DNA from: Modestobacter marinus
GTDB lineage: Bacteria; Actinomycetota; Actinomycetes; Mycobacteriales; Geodermatophilaceae
DNA length: 64,000 nucleotides
Reading direction: 5' to 3'
Assembly (NCBI RefSeq): GCF_019799945.1
Contig: NZ_JABGCH010000021.1
Span: 1 to 64,000 of the forward strand
Part shown: piece by piece, positions 37,677-45,415 of the stretch
How the letters are laid out: each line of letters opens with the position of its first letter
Position numbering within the stretch: position 1 is the stretch's first letter
Position numbers and translations under genes: made by a program
The notes under the pieces: generated by a model
Told to the model about the DNA's origin: nothing
What the model saw: only the letters and a program-made list of their open reading frames with translations
Databases searched by the model: none

Positions 37677-39275
37677 GTGAGTGAGGACCTTCGGCTGGAG
37701 ATCGAGCCGGTCGAGGACCATGGATCAGCGTGGGCCGAGGCGGTGACCGAGGTTCTGCGACGGAACGCGGTGACGGCCGGCGACGACGTCCGCCTATTGC
37801 GCGTGCGGGTCGATGATCCGGAGGACAAGGACGGCCGCGGACAGGCAAGCGGGATGCTGGTCGCCGAGGCGTACGACTACACGACCGAGAACGCCGTCCG
37901 TGTCCAGGGGCCGGTACGCGCCCTGGAGGCAGGGGACCTCGAGTCCTTTCGGGTCGAGGGCTGGGCATATCAGCCCGCTCCATCCCAGGAGGAGTTGGAC
38001 CTCGCGTTCGAGGCGGTGCGCAACGACGACCAGCTCCGTCCGCTGATCGAAGCGGAGGGGTTGCAGCCCTACGCGCCGATGCCGCCCGTGGCGGGGCCGG
38101 ACCTGCAGGATGGGCGTAGCGAGCGGGTCCTGCCCGTCGGCCTGGTCGACCAACGCGGTATTACGCGACAGTTTGTCGGGGTGCGCCTGCGCGACCGGCT
38201 GATTGTGGCGGATCTGCCGGGGGTGCCGCGGCTCGAGGACCGGGCGTGTGAGCCCAGCCCGCCGTTCTTCGGCTGCCCGTTCACAGGGACGACGGGGCAG
38301 GTGTGGGTTTCGGTCTTTGTCGGTGCGACCAGGATCTGGCGGTTCCTGCTTGTGCGTCCTGCGGCGTCGTCGGGGACCAATGGATCCGGGGTGGAGCTGC
38401 GCTTCGTCGACTACCGCGACCACCGGGTGCTCTACCGGGCGCACGTGCCGATCCTCAATGTCGAGTACTTCGCGGAGGGCCAGCAGGCCGGCTGTGGTCC
38501 GACCTACCGGGATTGGCAGAACCAGGAGACGTGCTTCGACGCTCCCGACGGCTCGGATCCGGTACCAGGCATCCGGGTGTGTCCGACACCGGCACGGACC
38601 ATCATCGAGTCCGGATCAGACGTAGGAAATTTCCGGGGAGCGGCCATCTACGTTGAGGGCACCGAGGTGGTCATCGTCAGCGAGCTGGCCGCCGGCTGGT
38701 ACCGCTACATCAGCCAGTGGCGCCTCGCGGCCGACGGCACCATTCGACCGCGCTTTGGATTCGCCGCCGCGGCCAATACCTGCACCTGTCTGGGTCATCA
38801 CCACCACGTTTACTGGCGGCTGGACCTAGATGTCGACGGCATCTCTCCCAATCGTGTGGAGGAGTTCAATAACCCACCGATCGTCGGCACCGGCAACTGG
38901 CACGTGAAGTCGTTCGAGATTCGGCGGGCTCGTGATCCAGGACGCCAGCGTCATTGGCGGGTCAGCAACCCCCAGACGGGTGCGTCGTACCTCATCGTGC
39001 CCGGATCCGCCGACGGCAACGCCACCGGGTACGGCGTCGGTGATCTCTGGGTGCTGCAGTATCGAGGAAACGAGATCGACGACGGGCAGCCGTTCACCAC
39101 CGACCCCAATCTCTCCCGGGCCCGCATCGACAGCTTCGCGATCCCCGCCGAGCCGGTTACCGACCGAGACGTGGTGCTCTGGTACTCGGCCCACTTCCTC
39201 CACGACGAGGCCCACGGGCATCCCGGTGGGGGATACGTCGGCCCGGACCTCAGCCCAGAACGGTGGCCCGGCTGA
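37677..39275 (+). CDS. Compact copper-amine-oxidase-like protein
   Basis: A 532-residue protein. By eye the C-terminal two-thirds aligns with the copper amine oxidase catalytic domain. It has VDYRDHRVLYRAHVPILNVEY (strand before the active site), the probable catalytic-base Asp288 in CFDAPDG, and the tyrosine that would form TPQ at Tyr342 in GWYRYISQW. Copper ligands would be His374 and His376 (GHHHHVYWRLDLDVDG) and His509 (LWYSAHFLHD). Residues ~100-175 resemble an N-terminal substrate-channel domain. Differences are the missing Asn before the TPQ tyrosine (Trp here), Arg instead of Asp/Glu after it, and shorter spacing than in the usual 640-720-residue enzymes. There is no signal peptide. 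GGAGG precedes the GTG. The substrate is unknown. Confidence 0.75.
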   Translation: MSEDLRLEIEPVEDHGSAWAEAVTEVLRRNAVTAGDDVRLLRVRVDDPEDKDGRGQASGMLVAEAYDYTTENAVRVQGPVRALEAGDLESFRVEGWAYQPAPSQEELDLAFEAVRNDDQLRPLIEAEGLQPYAPMPPVAGPDLQDGRSERVLPVGLVDQRGITRQFVGVRLRDRLIVADLPGVPRLEDRACEPSPPFFGCPFTGTTGQVWVSVFVGATRIWRFLLVRPAASSGTNGSGVELRFVDYRDHRVLYRAHVPILNVEYFAEGQQAGCGPTYRDWQNQETCFDAPDGSDPVPGIRVCPTPARTIIESGSDVGNFRGAAIYVEGTEVVIVSELAAGWYRYISQWRLAADGTIRPRFGFAAAANTCTCLGHHHHVYWRLDLDVDGISPNRVEEFNNPPIVGTGNWHVKSFEIRRARDPGRQRHWRVSNPQTGASYLIVPGSADGNATGYGVGDLWVLQYRGNEIDDGQPFTTDPNLSRARIDSFAIPAEPVTDRDVVLWYSAHFLHDEAHGHPGGGYVGPDLSPERWPG

Positions 39276-39662
39276 TACCCCCAGGACCTGGCTTCTCCCA
39301 CGGCTGCGGGGGCGCGGCGAGGGACATAGGCATCACACGAGCCCCCGCGCGACGGCCCCTGCGATCCTTCGCGCACGTCGTCCACGCGGCCAATCCGTCT
39401 CTGCCGAGGAGCACGCTGACGTTCGCCTGTCGCCCGCAAGGTTGGAGGCGGCTGGACTTCTATATCCAGCCGACGTTGTCTGGCGCGAAGTCGCCCATCG
39501 TGCTGCGCCGCCAGGCCATCCTGCTCGCATCGCCGCGCAGTCGGGCAGGCCGTCAAATCCCGTCTTAGTACTGGATCGACACTTGTGTGTATCGCTGCAG
39601 GGTGAAGTGACCCCCGTCGGCCGAACACCCAGACTTGGCGCAAGCCAAGGAGGGAGGGCCGG
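39276..39662. other. No gene recognised; may include an IS end
   Basis: A 101-codon plus-strand frame covers much of this stretch but has no recognisable product. The last ~70 bp, from about 39590 (TGTGTATCGCTGCAGGGTGA), could be the left end of the IS3 element whose OrfA follows, but a matching right end is missing because the element is truncated. Confidence 0.35.
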
Positions 39663-40210
39663 TTGGGTCGACGGAGCAAGTAACCCGAGGAGTTCCGGCA
39701 GCGGGCTGTGCAGCAGGTGCTCGACAGCCGCCGCAGCGTCCGTGACGTGGCCGGCGAGCTTGGGGTCGATCACGAGACGCTGCAAACTGGGTGGCCGTCG
39801 AGCGCCGCCAGCGAGCCGACGGGCCTGCGGCGCTCAGCGCCGATGAGCGGCTGGAGCTGGTTCGGTTGCGGCGCAAGGTCGCCGAGCTGGAGCTCGAGCG
39901 GGAGGTCTTGAAAAGGGCCGCAATCTTCTTCGCCCGGGAGACGGGGCGGTGAGCCGCCGCCTGGTCTGCGAGTTCATCGCCGCGGAGACCAGCTACGGCG
40001 TGCGCCGTCTCTGCCGGGTGTTCGGCATCAGCCCGAACACCTTCTACGACTGGGCCAAGCGGGCCGGCGGCGCGACCACGACCGAGCTGGAAGCGGCCTC
40101 TGCGAGCGAGGCCGCCCGCGACGCATGTGCCGAGCACCGCCGGGTCTACGGCGCCCGCTGGCTGACCGCCGAGGTCCGCGACCGTGGGTACGCCTGGAAC
40201 CGCAAGCGCG
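39663..40210 (+). pseudogene. IS3-family transposase remnant 2 (orfA/orfB, truncated)
   Basis: OrfA starts at TTG 39663 (LGRRSK), hits TAA where the family has a Tyr codon, continues as PEEFRQRAVQQVLDSRRSVRDVAGELGVDHETL (split by the family's HTH), then shifts frame near 39782 to WVAVERRQRADGP and ends REVLKRAAIFFARETGR. OrfB begins RRLVCEFIAAETSYGVRRLC and runs to GYAWNRKR. There it stops abruptly and a comEC fragment begins. The DDE domain is lost. Confidence 0.85.
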
Positions 40211-40413
40211 GGTGGTCAGCCTGGTCTCCCTGCTGGCCAACCTGCTCGCCGCGCCCGCGGTCGCCCCGGCGACCGTGTTCGAGCTGGTCACGACGCTGCT
40301 CTGCCCGGTCGCGCCGGAGCTGGCCGACCGAGCCACGTGACTCGCCGGCTGGCCGGTGAGCTGGCTGGTCGGCGTCGCCGAGCACGCGGCCGCCTTCTCG
40401 GATGCGGCGACGG
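40211..40413 (+). pseudogene. Duplicated fragment of comEC
   Basis: These ~203 bp match comEC 42641-42843 at a constant offset of 2430 bp. I count about 10 mismatches in the first ~195 bp. One change makes a TGA in the comEC frame (ACGTGA for ACGTGG). The match begins exactly where the IS3 OrfB fragment ends and fades about 55 bp before the second copy of the comEA upstream region. Confidence 0.9.
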
Positions 40414-40468
40414 GCTGACCGGCCGGGCGCGGGCGCGTCCTTTCCCCCCGTGGAGGCCGACCAGCTGT

Positions 40469-40561
40469 CCGGTCCTGGAGCGCCGGTGCGTCCCGTCGTC
40501 CACAGCCACGGCGGTCGTCCACAACCTCGCGCCGGCCGTGGCGCTGGCCGGCCGGGCGTCC
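40469..40561 (+). repeat. Right direct repeat: comEA upstream region
   Basis: Matches 35178-35257 apart from two substitutions and a 12-bp insertion (TGGCGCTGGCCG or its equivalent frame). It ends just before the -10-like box of comEA, so this is the functional copy. Confidence 0.9.
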
Positions 40562-40562
40562 C

Positions 40563-40568
40563 TAGCGT
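40563..40568 (+). promoter_or_regulatory. Candidate -10 box for leaderless comEA
   Basis: TAGCGT ends 7 nt before the chosen GTG at 40576. Confidence 0.45.
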
Positions 40569-40575
40569 CCGGCAG

Positions 40576-41418
40576 GTGCGTTCCTCCGCCCGCCGCCGCG
40601 ACGACGACGACGTCATCCGCGCCCGGCTGCGGGCGTTGCTGGCCGAGGGCCGACGCCCTCCCTCCGGATGGGTCCCGGATGACGAGGACGAGCCCGCGGA
40701 GGCCGGAGCTTGGCCGGACGACCCGGCGGAGACCGTGCCCGTTTCCCTCGAGGCGGCTCCGGAGCTGCCGACCCCCGCGGGGCTCGGGCGCCACCGGCTG
40801 CCGGGCCCGGCCGCCCGGCTGGACCCGGGGCGGCGCGGCGCCTGGTCGCTGTGGGCCGTTGCGGTGCTGGCCGCGCTCCTGGTCGCCGGATGGACCTGGA
40901 CCGACCGGCCCGCCGTGGAGCGGGTGACCGGTGCCGGCGCCGTGGCGACCGGTGCGCCGTCAGCGACGTCGTCCGCGCCCCCGACCCCGTCGGCGTCCAA
41001 CCCGGTCGTCGTGTCCGTCGTCGGTGCGGTCGCCGCACCCGGACTCGTCACCCTCCCGCCCGGAGCGCGGGTCGCCGATGCACTCGCCGCGGCCGGCGGG
41101 CTGCTGCCCGACGCGGACCCGGCCTCGGTCAACGCCGCCGCGGTGCTCATCGACGGCGAGCAGGTCGTGGTCGCCCGGCCGGGGGCGGTGCCGGTGACCG
41201 GGGGCGCCGGGCCGGCCGCGGGGGGACCGCTCGACCTGAACACGGCCACGGTCGCCGACCTGGACGCGCTGCCGGGGATCGGCCCGGTGCTGGCGCAGCG
41301 GATCGTCGACCACCGCACCGCCCAGGGCCCGTTCACCAGCGTCGAGCAGCTCGACGACGTGGACGGCATCGGTCCGGCGATCTACGCCGACCTGCAGGAC
41401 CGGGTGACGGTCCGGTGA
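40576..41418 (+). CDS. comEA: ComEA, DNA-uptake protein
   Basis: Binds incoming DNA outside the membrane and passes it to the ComEC channel. The 280 residues have a charged N-terminus of ~85 residues and one membrane segment (SLWAVAVLAALLVAGWTW, ~95-112). An SLBB domain follows (VVVSVVGAVAAPGLVTLPPG), then a double helix-hairpin-helix with LNTATVADLDALPGIGPVLAQRI and VDGIGPAIYADL. The longer frame from 40402 would read through the direct repeat and is rejected. comEC overlaps the stop by 4 nt. The cargo between degV and this gene leaves it intact. Confidence 0.9.
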   Translation: MRSSARRRDDDDVIRARLRALLAEGRRPPSGWVPDDEDEPAEAGAWPDDPAETVPVSLEAAPELPTPAGLGRHRLPGPAARLDPGRRGAWSLWAVAVLAALLVAGWTWTDRPAVERVTGAGAVATGAPSATSSAPPTPSASNPVVVSVVGAVAAPGLVTLPPGARVADALAAAGGLLPDADPASVNAAAVLIDGEQVVVARPGAVPVTGGAGPAAGGPLDLNTATVADLDALPGIGPVLAQRIVDHRTAQGPFTSVEQLDDVDGIGPAIYADLQDRVTVR

Positions 41419-44400
41419 CCTGGCCGCCGGGATCCCGCCGCCCCCCGCAGGTGCGGCGGGTACGCACCGACGCGCGCTGGGCCTGGGTCGACCTGCGCCT
41501 GCTGCCGGCGGCGGGGACCGTCTGGGTGGTCACGCTGCTCACGCCGCGCCTCGCGCCCGCGCTGAGCATAGCGGTGGGCGGCGGTGCGGCGGTCGCGGCC
41601 GCCGTCCTGCTGAGCCGGCGCACCAGCGGCGGTCGGGTCGCGCTGCTGGCCGGCTGCCTGGCGGCCCTCACCGTGTCCGCCGTGCTGGGCGGCGTCCGCG
41701 CCCAGCTCGACGGGTCCTCGCCGTTACGTCCCCTGGCCGCGCGTGACGCGGTGGTGCCGGTCGTGCTGCGGGTGGACGACGACCCCCGGCCGCTGTCGGG
41801 CGCCGGCGCGCCACGGGTGCTGGTGGCCGCGACGGTGCAGGAGGTCGACGGCGCGCCGATCCGCGAGGCGCGGGTGCTGCTGTTCGGGCCGGCGGACGCC
41901 TGGGCCGAGCTGCTCCCCGGGCAGGTGGTCCGGGTGCGCGCGGCCGTCCGACCCGCGGCGCCGGGGGACGAGGTCGTCGCCGTCCTGTCCGCCCGGGCGC
42001 CGCCGGTGCCCACCGGTGGGCCGGGAGCCCTGCAGCAGGCCGCCGGGACCCTGCGGGCCGGCCTCGCCGAGTCGTCGGCGCGCACGTTGCCGCCCCGCCC
42101 GGCCGGCCTGCTGCCCGGGCTGGTGGTCGGCGACACCCGGGCGATGGACGAGGTGCTGACCGACGAGTTCCGGCGGGCCGGGCTCTCACACCTGACCGCC
42201 GTGTCGGGGGCCAACGTGGCGATCGTCGTCGCGCTCGTGCTGTGGCCGCTGCGGGCGCGCGGCACCGACCGGCGGGTCCAGGCGGTGGTCGGGGTCCTCG
42301 GGATCGCGCTGTTCGTCGTGCTGGCCCGGCCGGGGGCGAGCGTGCTGCGCGCGGCGGCGATGGGCGGGGTCGGTCTCGTCGCGCTCGCCTCCGGGCGTTC
42401 CCGGACGGCGGTCCCCGCGCTCGCGGCGGCGGTCGTCGTGCTGCTCCTCGCCGAGCCCGGGCTGGCCCGCGACGGTGGTTTCGCCCTGTCGGTGGTGGCC
42501 ACCGCGGCCATCGTGCTGCTGGCGCGGCCGTGGTCGCGGGGCCTGCGACGGCGCGGTGCGCCCCGCCTGCTGGCCGACGCGCTGGCGGTCAGCGCCGCCG
42601 CCGGTCTCGCGACCGCCCCGCTCGTGGCCGCCCTCTCCGGGGTGGTCAGCCTGGTCTCCCTGCCGGCCAACCTGCTCGCCGCGCCCGCGGTCGTCCCGGC
42701 GACCGTGTTCGGACTGGTCGCGACGCTGCTCTGCCCGGTCGCGCCGGAGCTGGCCGACGGGGCCACGTGGCTTGCCGGCTGGCCGGTGCGCTGGCTGGTC
42801 GGCGTCGCCGAGCACGCGGCCGCGGTCCCCGACGGGGCCGCCGGCTGGCCGGCCGGCGCGGCGGGAGCCGTCCTGCTCGCGGTGCTGCTGGCCGTCGGGG
42901 GCTGGGCGCTGTGGCGCTGGCCCCGGTCCCGGGCGCTCGCGCTGGCGGTGCTCGTGGGCGTCGTGGTCCTGGGCTGGCCGGTGCGGCAGGCCACCCGCGG
43001 GTGGCCGGTGTCCGGCTCGGTGGTGGTCGCGTGCGACGTCGGGCAGGGTGACGCGCTCGTGCTGCCGACCGGCGCGGGGACCGGGGTGCTGGTCGACGCC
43101 GGTCCCGACGGGCCCGCGGTCGACGCCTGCCTGACCCGGCTGGGCGTCGACGAGCTCCCCCTGGTGCTCCTGTCGCACCTCGACGCCGACCACGTGGCCG
43201 GGCTGGCGGGCGCGCTCACCGGCCGCCGGGTCGGCGAGGTGGCCACCGGCGCGCTCACGCCGACCGAAGACCGCCTGCCCGCGGTCACCGAGGTGATGGA
43301 CCGGGTCGGTGCCCGGCACGTCGTGCTGGTCCCCGGCGACCGGCGCACCGTGGGCGGCGCGACCTTCGAGGTGCTCGCGCCTGATCCCGCCGCTGCGACT
43401 CCCGCCGCCGAGGCCAACGACCTCTCGCTGGTGGTGCGCGCCAGCCACCGCGGACTGCAGGTGCTGCTCACCGGCGATCTCGGGGCCGAGGCGGAGGCTC
43501 GCCTGGTGGCCGCGGGGACCGACCTCACCGCCGACGTGCTGAAGGTGCCGCACCACGGCAGCGCCGACGCCGACGCGGGGTTCCTGGCGGCCAGTCGCGC
43601 CCGGGTGGCCCTGGTGTCGGTCGGCGCGGACAACTCCTACGGGCACCCCGCCGACCGGCTGCTCGACCGGCTGGCCGCCGAGGGGATGCGCACCTACCGG
43701 ACCGACCGGGACGGGGACGTGGCGGTGGTCGGCCGGGAGGGGGAGTGGGGCGTCGCCGTGCGCGGTCCCGACGCCGTGCTGCGGGCCGGCGCGACGGGTC
43801 CGGAGTCACCGTTGCCGGCACCGGTCGCGGCGCGGTCCGGTCGGTCCCGCGTGGGAGCATGGCCGCGTGGCAGCCGCACCCCCCGCTCCGACGTCCCGGC
43901 TGCGGCTGGTGGTGGGCGAGGAGGAGCTGCTCCGCGCGCGGGCGGTGACCGCCGTCCGGGCCGCGGTGCGCGAGCGCCACCCCGACAGCGAGGAGCACGA
44001 GCTCGCCGCGGCCGGGCTCCCGGTGGGTCAGCTGGCCGACGTGCTCGCCCCGTCGCTGTTCGGTGGGCACCGGCTGGTGGTGGTGACCGGCGTCCACGAG
44101 GCCGCGGCCGCCCTGGCCGAGGCGCTGACCAGCTACACCAAGGACCCGGACCCCGATCTCACGCTCGTCCTGGTGCACGCCGGCGGAAAGCGGAACGAGG
44201 CGCTGCTCAAGACGTTCAAGGCCGCGGGTGCCGCGGTCGACGACTGCCCCAAGATCAGCTCACCGGGGGACCGGATCGCGTTCCTGCGCAACGAGGTCCG
44301 CGCCGCGGGCGGCAAGATCACCCCGGACGCGACCGTCGCGTTGCTGGACGCGGTGGGCAACGACCTGCGGCAGCTGTCCTCGGCGGCCAGCCAGCTCGTC

Positions 44401-44939
44401 TCCGACTTCGGCGGCACCATCGACGCCGACGCCGTCGCCCGGTTCCACCGCGGGCAGGCGGAGGTCTCCGGGTTCACCGTCGCCGAGCGGGTGCTTGTCG
44501 GGGACACCGCCGGGTCGGTGGAGATGCTCCGCTGGGCGCTCGAGCGCGGGGTGGCCCACGTGCTCATCGCCGACGCGCTCGCCGACGGGGTACGCACCGC
44601 CGCGCGGGTGGCCTCGCTGAACACCTCCAACATCGGCGACCTGGCGCGGCAGCTCAAGCTCCCGCCGTGGAAGGTGAAGAAGGCGCAGAGCCAGGCGCGG
44701 GGCTGGACCATCGACGCGCTGCAGCAGGCGATCGGTGTCACGGCGGAGCTGAACGCGGACGTGAAGGGCGCGGCGGCCAGCGCCGACTACGCGCTCGAGC
44801 GCGCCGTCCGGCGGATCGTCGAGATCCGGGCCACCTCGGGAAACCGCCCCCGCGGCCGCTGAGGGTCGCGCCGGAAGAGGCTCACGCCAGCAGCCCGGAA
44901 CGCGACGAGCCCCTCTTCCGCCGGGAGAGGGGCTCGTGA
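41415..44939 (+). CDS. comEC: ComEC/Rec2 DNA-uptake channel; frame stays open through holA
   Basis: Membrane channel for single-stranded DNA import. The DUF4131-like N-terminal region and the Competence domain (HLTAVSGANVAIVVALVL, ~258-275, and LARPGASVLRAAAMGGVGL) with many membrane helices are followed by a metallo-beta-lactamase-like domain (DVGQGDALVL, LLSHLDADHVAG, VPHHGSADAD). This ends near 43790, residue ~790. No stop codon occurs in this frame until 44937-44939, so the formal product is 1174 residues. The last ~350 residues are the out-of-frame reading of holA and look like nonsense (Arg/Gly/Ala-rich). The true 3' end may be misread because of a frameshift. The GTG overlaps the comEA stop. 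Confidence 0.8.
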   Translation: MTWPPGSRRPPQVRRVRTDARWAWVDLRLLPAAGTVWVVTLLTPRLAPALSIAVGGGAAVAAAVLLSRRTSGGRVALLAGCLAALTVSAVLGGVRAQLDGSSPLRPLAARDAVVPVVLRVDDDPRPLSGAGAPRVLVAATVQEVDGAPIREARVLLFGPADAWAELLPGQVVRVRAAVRPAAPGDEVVAVLSARAPPVPTGGPGALQQAAGTLRAGLAESSARTLPPRPAGLLPGLVVGDTRAMDEVLTDEFRRAGLSHLTAVSGANVAIVVALVLWPLRARGTDRRVQAVVGVLGIALFVVLARPGASVLRAAAMGGVGLVALASGRSRTAVPALAAAVVVLLLAEPGLARDGGFALSVVATAAIVLLARPWSRGLRRRGAPRLLADALAVSAAAGLATAPLVAALSGVVSLVSLPANLLAAPAVVPATVFGLVATLLCPVAPELADGATWLAGWPVRWLVGVAEHAAAVPDGAAGWPAGAAGAVLLAVLLAVGGWALWRWPRSRALALAVLVGVVVLGWPVRQATRGWPVSGSVVVACDVGQGDALVLPTGAGTGVLVDAGPDGPAVDACLTRLGVDELPLVLLSHLDADHVAGLAGALTGRRVGEVATGALTPTEDRLPAVTEVMDRVGARHVVLVPGDRRTVGGATFEVLAPDPAAATPAAEANDLSLVVRASHRGLQVLLTGDLGAEAEARLVAAGTDLTADVLKVPHHGSADADAGFLAASRARVALVSVGADNSYGHPADRLLDRLAAEGMRTYRTDRDGDVAVVGREGEWGVAVRGPDAVLRAGATGPESPLPAPVAARSGRSRVGAWPRGSRTPRSDVPAAAGGGRGGAAPRAGGDRRPGRGARAPPRQRGARARRGRAPGGSAGRRARPVAVRWAPAGGGDRRPRGRGRPGRGADQLHQGPGPRSHARPGARRRKAERGAAQDVQGRGCRGRRLPQDQLTGGPDRVPAQRGPRRGRQDHPGRDRRVAGRGGQRPAAAVLGGQPARLRLRRHHRRRRRRPVPPRAGGGLRVHRRRAGACRGHRRVGGDAPLGARARGGPRAHRRRARRRGTHRRAGGLAEHLQHRRPGAAAQAPAVEGEEGAEPGAGLDHRRAAAGDRCHGGAERGREGRGGQRRLRARARRPADRRDPGHLGKPPPRPLRVAPEEAHASSPERDEPLFRRERGS
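43867..44862 (+). CDS. holA: DNA polymerase III delta subunit
   Basis: Opens the sliding clamp in the clamp loader. The 331 residues show the delta fold without ATPase motifs: RLRLVVGEEELLRARAVTAV at the N-terminus, LADVLAPSLFGGHRLVVV, FLRNEVRAAGGKITPDATVALLDAVGNDLRQL, and the C-terminal domain LARQLKLPPWKVKKAQSQARGW. The GTG at 43867 follows the comEC metallo-domain by ~75 bp. The whole gene lies inside the open comEC frame but in a different frame; its conserved sequence shows that this is the real coding frame. Confidence 0.95.
   Translation: MAAAPPAPTSRLRLVVGEEELLRARAVTAVRAAVRERHPDSEEHELAAAGLPVGQLADVLAPSLFGGHRLVVVTGVHEAAAALAEALTSYTKDPDPDLTLVLVHAGGKRNEALLKTFKAAGAAVDDCPKISSPGDRIAFLRNEVRAAGGKITPDATVALLDAVGNDLRQLSSAASQLVSDFGGTIDADAVARFHRGQAEVSGFTVAERVLVGDTAGSVEMLRWALERGVAHVLIADALADGVRTAARVASLNTSNIGDLARQLKLPPWKVKKAQSQARGWTIDALQQAIGVTAELNADVKGAAASADYALERAVRRIVEIRATSGNRPRGR
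44905..44937. terminator. Bidirectional terminator between holA and rpsT
   Basis: A 12-bp perfect stem ACGAGCCCCTCT / AGAGGGGCTCGT with a 9-nt loop, between convergent genes. Confidence 0.88.
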
Positions 44940-44966
44940 ACGGGGCGGCGGGGCCGCCCCGGTGGA

Positions 44967-45227
44967 TCAGAGAGCGGCAGCCCGCTTGGCCAGCGCCGAC
45001 TTGCGGTTGGCGGCCTGGTTCTTGTGGATGATGCCCTTGCTGGCGGCCTTGTCCAGCGCCTTGCTGGCGGTCCGCAGAGCGGTGACCGCGGCCTCCCGGT
45101 CCCCGGCGTCGGCGGCCGAGCGGAAACGCCGGACCGACGTCTTCAGGGCGGACTTGACCGCGACGTTGCGCTGACGCGCCCGCTCGTTCGTCTTGATCCG
45201 CTTGATCTGGGACTTGATGTTCGCCAC
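44967..45227 (-). CDS. rpsT: 30S ribosomal protein S20
   Basis: An 86-residue three-helix protein that binds 16S rRNA. It begins [21 protein letters not shown], contains [20 protein letters not shown] near the end, and is convergent with holA, the actinobacterial arrangement. The GTG at 45227 gives the standard length; the longer frame upstream is not conserved in character. Confidence 0.97.
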   Translation of the reverse strand: MANIKSQIKRIKTNERARQRNVAVKSALKTSVRRFRSAADAGDREAAVTALRTASKALDKAASKGIIHKNQAANRKSALAKRAAAL

Positions 45228-45415
45228 GCGTGAGCCTCGGATGTCTCGCAGGAAGGGGTACTTCTGACAGTGCGTCCACGGCACGGAGAAGCGCCTGCGG
45301 ACCGGCCTCACAAGATACCAGCACACCGGAACAGCCCCAACCCGGAGGCCGGGGGCCGGCGGCGCGAGCGCGTCCTGCCGGGCTTCGGCTCGACGGCGGG
45401 GGAGAGCGTGGGACG

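Noticed and set aside
40710-41414. Long open frame overlapping comEA in another frame, continuous with comEC
   Set aside because: It translates to Arg/Gly-rich nonsense until 41415; comEA in the other frame has a clear membrane segment, SLBB and helix-hairpin-helix domains.
44881-44939. Treating the comEC stop at 44937-44939 as evidence for a genuine ComEC-holA fusion
   Set aside because: The tail is holA read out of frame; conserved holA residues are in the other frame.
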